From: an uncultured Rhodospirillales bacterium
GTDB lineage: Bacteria > Pseudomonadota > Alphaproteobacteria > ATCC43930 > CGMCC-115725
Assembly: GCA_903897565.1 (NCBI GenBank)
Contig: CAIUCF010000385.1
Span: forward strand, 1-7,432
Direction of reading: 5' to 3'
DNA length: 7,432 nucleotides
Shown here: positions 1 through 5,574 of the stretch, one piece after another
How the letters are laid out: each line of letters begins with the position of its first letter
Numbering within the stretch: the first letter of the stretch is position 1
Position numbers and translations under genes: made by a program
Notes under the pieces: model-generated
The model's database searches: none
What the model was told of the DNA's origin: nothing
What the model saw: only the letters and a program-made list of their open reading frames with translations

Positions 1-875
1 GAGGTCATCAGGCCGAGCGAACCGAAGCCCTGCGCCACCGTGTCGGACTGCACGTCGCCGTCGTAGTTCTTGCAGGCCCAGACGAAATTGCCGTTCCACT
101 TCAAGGCGCTGGCGACCATGTCGTCGATCAGGCGATGCTCGTAGGTCAGGCGGCGCTTTTCGAATTCGGCCTTGAATTCGGTGTCGTAGACTTCCTGGAA
201 GATATCCTTGAAGCGGCCGTCATAGGCCTTGAGGATGGTGTTCTTGGTCGAGAGATAGACCGGCCAGTTGCGCAGCAGCCCGTAGTTCAGACAGGCCTGG
301 GCGAAGCCGCGGATCGAGTCGTCGAGATTGTACATGCCCATCGCGACGCCCGAGCTCGGATAGTCGAACACCTCGTATTCGACCGGGGCGCCGCCATCGG
401 CCGGGGTGTAGGTCATGGTCAGCTTGCCGGGGCCGGGCACCAGGAAGTCGGTGGCGCGATACTGGTCGCCGAAGGCGTGGCGGCCGATCACGATCGGCGC
501 CGTCCAACCCGGCACGAGGCGCGGCACGTTCTTGCAGATGATCGGCTCGCGGAACACGGTGCCGCCGAGGATGTTGCGGATCGTGCCGTTGGGCGACTTC
601 CACATCTTCTTGAGCTTGAATTCTTCGACGCGCTGCTCGTCGGGGGTGATCGTCGCGCATTTGACGCCGACGCCATACTGCTGGATCGCCTTGGCGGAAT
701 CGACTGTCACTTTGTCGTCGGTGGCGTCGCGATGCTCGATGCCCAGATCGTAATACTTAAGATCGATGTCGAGATACGGCAGGATCAGCTTGTCCCGGAT
801 GAAGTGCCATATGATCCGGGTCATCTCGTCGCCATCGAGCTCGACCACGGGCGTTACGACTTTGATCTTTTTCAT
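1..875 (-). CDS. icd: NADP-dependent isocitrate dehydrogenase, C-terminal part beyond the window
   Basis: This TCA-cycle enzyme oxidises and decarboxylates isocitrate to 2-oxoglutarate with reduction of NADP+ in the cytoplasm. The 291 visible residues start MKKIKVVTPVVELDGDEMTR and follow the homodimeric, eukaryote-like IDH family closely. SPNGTIRNILGGTVFRE (residues 94-110) carries the substrate-binding Ser94, Asn96, Arg100 and Arg109. IGRHAFGDQYRATDF (130-144) carries Arg132, the residue mutated in human IDH1 tumours. Lys211 is the catalytic lysine, and Asp251, Asp274 and Asp278 are the metal ligands; all are present. Family members are about 400-410 aa, so roughly 110 C-terminal residues, including much of the NADP site, lie off the left edge. 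The ATG at 875-873 is preceded by GGGAGA (889-884) at 8 nt spacing, which supports this start. The gene follows the LOG gene on the same strand, but a 319-base gap with a terminator-like hairpin suggests it has its own promoter. The family assignment is very secure. Confidence 0.97.
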   Translation of the reverse strand, partial: MKKIKVVTPVVELDGDEMTRIIWHFIRDKLILPYLDIDLKYYDLGIEHRDATDDKVTVDSAKAIQQYGVGVKCATITPDEQRVEEFKLKKMWKSPNGTIRNILGGTVFREPIICKNVPRLVPGWTAPIVIGRHAFGDQYRATDFLVPGPGKLTMTYTPADGGAPVEYEVFDYPSSGVAMGMYNLDDSIRGFAQACLNYGLLRNWPVYLSTKNTILKAYDGRFKDIFQEVYDTEFKAEFEKRRLTYEHRLIDDMVASALKWNGNFVWACKNYDGDVQSDTVAQGFGSLGLMT

Positions 876-1008
876 CTACGATCTCTCCCAAGCGTGACGG
901 CGATCGCAGGCGTTCTTCCGACCCCGATCCCACCCAAATTCCGCGCGCCGCGCCCTTCAGGACAGCACCCCCGCGCACCCTGACGCATCCGCGCCAGCCG
1001 GCCGCCGG

Positions 1009-1036
1009 ACCATAGCACGGCTTTCGTCAGAGACAA
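1009..1036 (-). promoter_or_regulatory. Candidate sigma-70-type promoter for icd
   Basis: Read on the minus strand, a TTGTCT (1036-1031) is separated by 16 bases from TATGGT (1014-1009), which sits in a GCTATGG context typical of alphaproteobacterial -10 elements. The implied transcript would start near 1002 and leave a 5' leader of about 125 bases before icd. Both hexamers match the consensus only partly. This is the best pair I found in the gap by eye, and it is a prediction only. Confidence 0.35.
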
Positions 1037-1042
1037 AAGCCG
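1018..1042. promoter_or_regulatory. Inverted repeat overlapping the candidate icd promoter
   Basis: CGGCTTT (1018-1024) and AAAGCCG (1036-1042) form a perfect 7-base inverted repeat around an 11-base spacer. It has no T-run after it on either strand, so a terminator is unlikely. It spans the -35 hexamer of the candidate icd promoter, which makes a repressor or activator site possible. The arms are visible in the sequence; the role is inferred. Confidence 0.3.
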
Positions 1043-1145
1043 AGGCCACAAAAAACGCGGCAGAGTCAATCGTGGCGCAAGGCTCGGGACTGGTCGACAG
1101 CCACAGGCGTACTATTTCTATGCGCCGCCGTGACGGAAGCCTTTC

Positions 1146-1161
1146 GAACCGATCTCGGTTC
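1146..1161. repeat. 16-base near-palindrome downstream of the LOG gene
   Basis: GAACCGA (1146-1152) and TCGGTTC (1155-1161) are perfect inverted copies separated by two bases. As RNA the element could fold as a 6-bp stem with a 4-base loop. It lies directly beside the hairpin at 1166-1184, so the two may work together at the 3' end of the LOG transcript, or this one may be a protein-binding site. No function can be read from the sequence. Confidence 0.35.
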
Positions 1162-1165
1162 AACC

Positions 1166-1184
1166 CCTCCCCCTCAAGGGGAGG
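1166..1184 (-). terminator. Terminator-like hairpin after the LOG gene
   Basis: CCTCCCC (1166-1172) and GGGGAGG (1178-1184) make a perfect 7-bp GC-rich stem with a 5-base loop. It begins 10 bases past the LOG stop codon. On the minus strand it is not followed by a clean U-run, so it is not a textbook intrinsic terminator, but the position and stem strength fit transcript termination or 3' end protection. Similar cytosine-rich hairpins are common after alphaproteobacterial genes and could also be dispersed repeats. Confidence 0.5.
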
Positions 1185-1194
1185 AGTTTGAGTG

Positions 1195-1779
1195 TTAGAA
1201 CCGCGCGCTGTCGGTTTCGTGGGAGAAGCCCGGCATCGTGTGGAGAGCCGGCAGCACGTCGACGAAGGACGGCACTACCTTATAGAAGCTGCGGGTCCTT
1301 TCCGCGGCGAAGCCCTGGGCGTAGATCTGCTCCATCAGCGCCAGCAGCGGCGCCCAGTAGTCGTCCTGGTTGACCAGCACCATCGGCTTGTCGTGAAGGC
1401 CGAGGATGCGCCAGGTCAGGATCTCGAACATCTCGTCGAGCGTGCCGAAGCCGCCCGGCAGCACCGCGAAGGCATCGGCGTGTTCGGCCATGATCCGCTT
1501 ACGCTCATGCATGGTGTCGACCAGCACGAGGTTGGCGACGCCGTGATGGGCGACCTCGCGCTCGTGGAGATGGCGCGGAATGATCCCCATCACCTTGCCG
1601 CCGGCGTCGAGGGTGCCGTCGGCGACCCGTCCCATCAGCCCGACCCGGCCACCGCCATAGACCAGCTCGATGCCGGCATCGCCGAGCGCCCGGCCGAACG
1701 CATAGGCCTCGGCCAGGAAGCGCGGCGAGACCACGTTCGACGACCCACAGTAAACGCAAAGGCTGGACACCCGCGCCAT
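1195..1779 (-). CDS. LOG family protein (TIGR00730 type), nucleoside 5'-monophosphate phosphoribohydrolase
   Basis: This 194-aa Rossmann-fold protein belongs to the LOG family, formerly misnamed lysine decarboxylase. Characterised members hydrolyse cytokinin riboside 5'-monophosphates, and often AMP, to the free base and ribose 5-phosphate in the cytoplasm. Visible marks are VYCGSS (9-14) at the first strand, YGGGRVGLMG (41-50), the conserved arginine segment MHERKRIM (90-97) and the signature PGGFGTLDE (108-116), whose Glu and Thr belong to the active site. No key residue is missing and the length is normal. The ATG at 1779-1777 is chosen because AAGGAG (1794-1789) lies 9 nt upstream and the family begins just before VYCGSS; an upstream in-frame start at 1899 would add 40 unrelated residues. 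The gene is divergent from hpnN. The true substrate (cytokinin, AMP or another nucleotide) cannot be told from sequence. Confidence 0.93.
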   Translation of the reverse strand: MARVSSLCVYCGSSNVVSPRFLAEAYAFGRALGDAGIELVYGGGRVGLMGRVADGTLDAGGKVMGIIPRHLHEREVAHHGVANLVLVDTMHERKRIMAEHADAFAVLPGGFGTLDEMFEILTWRILGLHDKPMVLVNQDDYWAPLLALMEQIYAQGFAAERTRSFYKVVPSFVDVLPALHTMPGFSHETDSARF

Positions 1780-2057
1780 GTTCTCACTCTCCTTAACCAA
1801 ACTGGGCCCCATTGCCCGTTCCCGGAACCCGGGCCACCGCAAACCGGCGTCATGCTCCGACACAGAATAGACCGCCCGGGCGGCGGGCGTCGATGGCAAC
1901 CGCCGCCCTTCCCACCGACATCAGCCGTGCGACCGGCTCAACGCCATGGATCGATGCCAATCGCCGCACGGTTATGGCCGCTGCAAACGGTCGTGACAGT
2001 TGCGCGAAACCCCGCGGACAGTCACAAGAGCGCATAAACACGAACAACGGTGACATC
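1780..2057. other. Divergent intergenic region between the LOG gene and hpnN
   Basis: These 278 bases must carry the promoters for both flanking genes unless a longer hpnN is made. I see no strong sigma-70 pair on either strand; a CATAAA at 2033-2038 has no good -35 partner. The region holds the LOG ribosome-binding site (1789-1794), a perfect 12-base palindrome CCGCCCGGGCGG (1872-1883) and an inverted repeat at 1993-2025. The hpnN frame remains open back to 1812 but the encoded residues look like non-coding, polar, arginine-rich sequence. Confidence 0.6.
1993..2025. repeat. Inverted repeat upstream of hpnN
   Basis: GTGACAGT (1993-2000) and ACAGTCAC (2018-2025) are inverted copies matching at 7 of 8 positions, with a 17-base spacer. 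The repeat ends about 33 bases before the proposed hpnN start, a place where an operator or a leader hairpin could act. The arms are seen; the role is a guess. Confidence 0.25.
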
Positions 2058-4703
2058 TTGTCGATCATTGGTTTGCTGACGGCGCTGGTTGATTTCTCGC
2101 GGCGCCGCGCCTGGACGGTCCTCGTCCTGGCGCTTGGACTGAGCCTCGCCGCCGGCTGGTACACAGCCGGCCATCTCGGCGTCGATACCGACACCAGCAA
2201 GCTGCTGTCGCCGAATCTCGACTGGCAGGTCCAGAGCCGCGTCCTCGACACCGCCTTCCCGCAGAATGTCTCGGTGACGACGATCGTGCTCGACGGCGCC
2301 AATCCCGACATCGTCGCCGGCGCGACCAACCGGCTGGCGGCAGCGCTCGCCAAGCGCACCGATCTGTTCACGAACGTGCGGCGACCGGATTACGGCCCGT
2401 TCTTCGATCGCTTCGGCCTGCTGTTCCTGTCGACGAAGGAACTCAGCGCCCTCTCCGACCAGCTCGCGGCGGCCCAGCCGCTGCTCGGTCCGCTCGACGC
2501 CGACCCGAGCCTGCGCGGCTTGTTCGGCGTACTCGACCAGGCGTTGACCGCGATCGAGACCGGCGACGCCAAACCCGACAAGCTCGCCAAGCCGATGGCG
2601 GCATTCGCCAAGACGATCGCCACCGTCACCGCCGGCCATCCCGAGCCGCTGTCGTGGAGCAGCCTGATGACCGGCAAGCAGCCGCGACCCGAGGAGCTGC
2701 GCCACTTCATCCAGGTCCAGCCCAAACTCGATTTCACCGCGCTCGAGCCCGGCCTCCGATCCAGCAACGGCATTCGTCAAACCGCGGACGCGCTGGGCCT
2801 CGCCGCCGAGGGCGTCCGCGTCCGCCTGACCGGCGACATCCCGCTGCAGGATGATGAATTCGCCAGCGTCACCGAGGGCGCAGGACTGGCGACGGTCCTC
2901 TCCCTCGTCGGCATCCTGGCGGTGCTGTTGGCCGGTCTGCGGGCGCCGCGGCTGATCCTGGCGATCATCCTCACCCTGCTGGCCGGGCTGGTCTATACCG
3001 CCTGTTTCGCCGCCGCATCCGTCGGCTCGCTCAACATGATCTCGGTCGCCTTCGCCGTGTTGTTCATCGGCATCGGCGTCGATTTCGGCATCCAGTTCAG
3101 CATGCGCTATCGCGCCGAGCTGTTCCATGTCACCGGCGGCATCGCCCCCGACGACCGTGGCGCGGCCCATGCCGAGGCGATCCAGCGCACCGGCCATGGC
3201 ATCGGCGCCCCGCTCGGCCTCGCCGCGCTCGCCACCTGTGCCGGTTTCTTCTCGTTCCTGCCGACCGATTACCAGGGCGTCTCCGAACTGGGGCTGATCG
3301 CCGGGACCAGCATGATCATCGCGCTCGTCGCCAATCTCACCATCCTGCCGGCGTTGCTGACCGTGCTGCCGATGGGTCGCGGCACCCCCGAGGCGGCGGG
3401 CTTCGCCTGGGCCGCACCGCTCGATGCGGCGATTTCGCGGCGGGCCAAGCTGATCGTCGTCCTGGCCTTGGTCGTCGGCGGTGTTGCCGTCGCCTGCATC
3501 CCCTGGGCGCGCTTCGATGCCGATCCCCTCGATCTCAAGGACCCGCACAAGGAATCGGTGTCGACGGCGCTGGAATTGACGCGCGATCCGGTCAATTCGC
3601 CCTATACGATCGAGCTGCTGCGACCGAACCAGGCCGCGGCCGACGCCCTTGCCAAGCGCCTCGCCACCCTGCCGGAGGTCAAGCAGGCGCTGACCCTGAG
3701 CAGCCTGGTGCCCGACGACCAGGCGGCCAAGCTCGACATTCTCGGCACCACCCAGCTCCTGCTCGGCCCGATCGTCGCACATCTCGTCACCCTGCCGCCG
3801 CCCAATGCCGCGCAGGAGCAGGCGGCCGTCACCGGCTTCAACGCGCATCTCCACAAAATCCTGGCCGGCCCCAAGGGCAGCGCGCTCGGTCCCGCCGCCC
3901 ATGCGATGGCCGCCGCGCTCGACCGGTTCGCCGCCCTGCCCGACGCGACCGCCAAGCTCCCGGTTCTGCGCAAGGCCCTCATCGGCGGCTTCGAAGCGCG
4001 CATCGACAGCCTGCGCGAGGCCCTGCAGGCGACGCCGGTCGATCTCAAGACCATGCCGGCCGAGGTGCGCTCGGACTGGGAGGTCGCGGATGGCCGCGCG
4101 CGGATTTCCGTCTTCCCGTCGGGCGACATGCATGACGAGGAGCAGCTCGGGCGCTTCGTCGCCGCGGTGCGCGCGGTGGCGCCCGACGCGAGCGGGGCCC
4201 CGGTGACCATCCTCGAATCCGGCAATACGGTCAGCCATGCCTTCCTGACCGCGTCGCTGCTGGCATTGGCGACGATCACGGTGCTGCTGGCGATCACCCT
4301 GCGCCGCCTCAAGGATCTGGTCGTCGTGATCCTGCCGCTGGTGCTCGCGGGGCTCTATTCGCTGTTGACCTGCGTCGCCATCGGCCTGGCCTTCAACTAC
4401 GCCAACGTCATCGCGGTGCCGCTGCTGATGGGCATCGGCGTCGCCTTCGACATCTATTTCCTGATGGTGTGGCGGCGTGACGGCTACCACCGGCCGCATC
4501 TGCTGCAGAGCTCGACCGCCCGCGCCGTGGTGTTCAGCGCCTGCACCACCGCCTCGGCCTTCGGCAGCCTCAGCCTGTCGCACCATGTCGGCACGGCGAG
4601 CATGGGCATCCTGCTGGTGATGACCCTAGGCTATGTCCTGGTCTGCACCCTGATCGTGCAGCCGGCGCTGATGACGGTGCTGAGCAAGAAATCGCCGGAT
4701 TAA
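2058..4703 (+). CDS. hpnN: Hopanoid transporter HpnN, RND superfamily (MMPL type)
   Basis: HpnN is an inner-membrane RND transporter that moves hopanoids toward the outer membrane. The 881-aa protein has the family's two-fold layout: TM1 (about 19-38), a large periplasmic domain (40-270), a TM block (about 274-440) containing GIGVDFGIQF (338-347), then TM7 (464-483), a second periplasmic domain (485-725) and a final TM block (about 727-876) with the parallel motif GIGVAFDIYF (792-801). The segment HLGVDTDTSKLLSPNLDWQ (39-57) after TM1 is typical of HpnN and separates it from generic MMPL proteins. I place the start at TTG 2058, which gives MSIIGLLTALVDFSRRRAW, the usual short N-terminus before TM1; GGTGA (2049-2053) is a weak ribosome site at close spacing. 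In-frame ATGs at 1893 and 1974 would add an unlikely polar extension. It converges on hpnM and dxs, with a repeat between. The family is secure; the start is less so. Confidence 0.93.
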   Translation: MSIIGLLTALVDFSRRRAWTVLVLALGLSLAAGWYTAGHLGVDTDTSKLLSPNLDWQVQSRVLDTAFPQNVSVTTIVLDGANPDIVAGATNRLAAALAKRTDLFTNVRRPDYGPFFDRFGLLFLSTKELSALSDQLAAAQPLLGPLDADPSLRGLFGVLDQALTAIETGDAKPDKLAKPMAAFAKTIATVTAGHPEPLSWSSLMTGKQPRPEELRHFIQVQPKLDFTALEPGLRSSNGIRQTADALGLAAEGVRVRLTGDIPLQDDEFASVTEGAGLATVLSLVGILAVLLAGLRAPRLILAIILTLLAGLVYTACFAAASVGSLNMISVAFAVLFIGIGVDFGIQFSMRYRAELFHVTGGIAPDDRGAAHAEAIQRTGHGIGAPLGLAALATCAGFFSFLPTDYQGVSELGLIAGTSMIIALVANLTILPALLTVLPMGRGTPEAAGFAWAAPLDAAISRRAKLIVVLALVVGGVAVACIPWARFDADPLDLKDPHKESVSTALELTRDPVNSPYTIELLRPNQAAADALAKRLATLPEVKQALTLSSLVPDDQAAKLDILGTTQLLLGPIVAHLVTLPPPNAAQEQAAVTGFNAHLHKILAGPKGSALGPAAHAMAAALDRFAALPDATAKLPVLRKALIGGFEARIDSLREALQATPVDLKTMPAEVRSDWEVADGRARISVFPSGDMHDEEQLGRFVAAVRAVAPDASGAPVTILESGNTVSHAFLTASLLALATITVLLAITLRRLKDLVVVILPLVLAGLYSLLTCVAIGLAFNYANVIAVPLLMGIGVAFDIYFLMVWRRDGYHRPHLLQSSTARAVVFSACTTASAFGSLSLSHHVGTASMGILLVMTLGYVLVCTLIVQPALMTVLSKKSPD

Positions 4704-4722
4704 CGCGCCGCCTCCCCGCACC

Positions 4723-4807
4723 CGTCATTCCCGCGCAGGCGGGAATCCATCCCCGTGCAAGAGCGGGACGGGCGCAGGCATGGATCCGCGCCTCCGCAGG
4801 GATGACG
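4723..4807. repeat. Compound palindromic repeat (REP-like) between convergent genes
   Basis: The 85-base unit is nested and symmetric. Outer arms CGTCAT (4723-4728) and ATGACG (4802-4807) pair; inner arms ATCCAT (4745-4750) and ATGGAT (4780-4785) pair; CCCGT (4752-4756) and ACGGG (4768-4772) pair in the middle. Each half carries its own hairpin: a perfect one at 4728-4745 and an imperfect one at 4784-4803 (stem ATCC-GCG, loop CCTC). The phrase GTCATTCCCGC...GCGGGAATCCA is, from general knowledge, a dispersed repeat in many proteobacterial genomes, typically sited between convergent genes as here. Whether other copies exist in this genome cannot be seen in the window. Confidence 0.75.
4728..4745. 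terminator. Strong hairpin, possible bidirectional terminator for hpnN and hpnM
   Basis: TTCCCGC (4728-4734) and GCGGGAA (4739-4745) form a perfect 7-bp stem with the loop GCAG. It lies 24 bases after the hpnN stop and about 97 bases after the hpnM stop, inside the compound repeat. No U-run follows on either strand, so any termination would be non-canonical or helped by Rho; protection of 3' ends is an alternative. Confidence 0.4.
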
Positions 4808-4842
4808 GCGTTTAGGCGCCGCAGGCGAATTGCGATCGGACC

Positions 4843-5487
4843 TTAAGGTTCCGGATTGTTGTTGGTCTTGGCCTTGAGCGCGTCGAGCAGGCCCTGGTAA
4901 CCGTCGCGGTCGATGACGGCGGAAAATTCCGAGCGGCGGGTCGCGAGTTCGCTGATCGAGCCGGTCAGGAACACGTCGACGATCTGCCACGGCGCGCCGG
5001 GGCGCTGGCGGACCAGGTAGTTGAGCGTCACGGCCGGCGCCGTCTGCTGCACCAGACGCGTCATCACCAGCATGCCGTTGGCGATCGGCAGCGAATTGTC
5101 GGTGACGAAGCTCTCGCCGCTATAGCCGTCGAAGCGGCGGGCATAGGTCGACACCACGAACTTGCTGAACGCCTCACTCACCGCATTGCGCTGATCGTCG
5201 GTCCAGTCCGACCATGAGGCGCCGGCAACGATCTTGGTCATGGTCGGCAGATCGAACACCCGTCGGATCACCGGGTCGAGCTTGGCGTAGCGGCCGTCAT
5301 AGCCGAGCGCATCGGCGTGCTTCATCACATCGATCAGCGCGGCGCACAGTCCTTCCACGACCTGAACCGGGGTCTGCTGTGCGGCATCCGTCGGCGCGGC
5401 GGCGTCGCCGGCCGGTTGAGCTGCCCCCGCGGGTGTCGCCATCAACAGCATCAGGGCGCACAACGCCGCGGATGTACTTTTCACCAT
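4843..5487 (-). CDS. hpnM: Hopanoid biosynthesis-associated protein HpnM, MlaC/Ttg2D-like periplasmic protein
   Basis: The 214-aa product has a signal peptide: KS at residues 3-4, hydrophobic core at about 8-19, and a likely cleavage site near TPAGAA (18-23). An Ala/Pro-rich linker to about residue 40 follows. The rest matches the MlaC/Ttg2 fold, a periplasmic phospholipid carrier family: a helical start (VQVVEGLCAALIDVMKHAD, 41-59), the FDLPTMTKIVAG segment (78-89), WTDDQRNAVSEAFSKFVVSTYARRF (95-119) and the sheet region ending in WQIVDVFLTG (167-176). I call it HpnM rather than MlaC because of its place beside dxs and hpnN. It probably binds or carries a lipid, perhaps hopanoids, in the periplasm. 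The ATG at 5487 has GGGAAG (5503-5498) 10 nt upstream and begins a proper signal peptide; the GTG at 5508 adds seven residues and has no ribosome site. It lies 87 bases after dxs on the same strand, probably as one operon. Confidence 0.85.
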   Translation of the reverse strand: MVKSTSAALCALMLLMATPAGAAQPAGDAAAPTDAAQQTPVQVVEGLCAALIDVMKHADALGYDGRYAKLDPVIRRVFDLPTMTKIVAGASWSDWTDDQRNAVSEAFSKFVVSTYARRFDGYSGESFVTDNSLPIANGMLVMTRLVQQTAPAVTLNYLVRQRPGAPWQIVDVFLTGSISELATRRSEFSAVIDRDGYQGLLDALKAKTNNNPEP

Positions 5488-5574
5488 ATTCGCCAGACTT
5501 CCCGCCACAAGGACATCACCGGAGCCCTGCTCGAAGGTGCGTCCGGGAGGTTGGTTTCACGTCGATTTAGAGGC
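5488..5574 (-). other. Short spacer between dxs and hpnM
   Basis: These 87 bases contain the hpnM ribosome-binding site (5498-5503) and no clear terminator hairpin or promoter. Read-through from dxs into hpnM is therefore likely. Confidence 0.5.

Larger units (their letters stand above)
876..1194. other. Intergenic region between icd and the LOG gene
   Basis: No convincing gene lies here. The open frames that cross it on both strands are extensions of antisense shadows of icd and the LOG gene. It holds the icd ribosome-binding site (884-889), the candidate icd promoter and its inverted repeat (1009-1042), a six-A run at 1050-1055, a near-palindrome (1146-1161) and a terminator-like hairpin just after the LOG stop codon (1166-1184). 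Confidence 0.7.

Noticed and set aside
135..983. A 282-codon open frame on the plus strand, opposite icd
   Set aside because: It is antisense to a highly conserved isocitrate dehydrogenase and runs past the icd start into non-coding sequence; no family resemblance.
1041..1069. TTGACT on the minus strand at 1069-1064 as the icd -35 element
   Set aside because: It is close to consensus, but no acceptable -10 hexamer lies 16 to 18 bases downstream; the sequence there is GC-rich.
1780..1899. A 40-residue N-terminal extension of the LOG protein from an upstream start at 1899
   Set aside because: The ATG at 1779 has a good AAGGAG site at 9 nt, and the family begins just before VYCGSS; the extra residues have no family match.
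1192..2037. A 281-codon open frame on the plus strand, opposite the LOG gene
   Set aside because: Antisense to an intact LOG-family gene with its own ribosome-binding site; composition is that of a shadow frame.
2022..4586. An 854-codon open frame on the minus strand, opposite hpnN
   Set aside because: The product is full of Q, R, G, D and E with no hydrophobic pattern or known domain. It is the antisense shadow of a high-GC gene with strong third-position bias, while the plus strand encodes a clear RND transporter.
5488..5508. A GTG start for hpnM at 5508
   Set aside because: It has no ribosome-binding site and puts extra residues ahead of the signal peptide; the ATG at 5487 has GGGAAG upstream.
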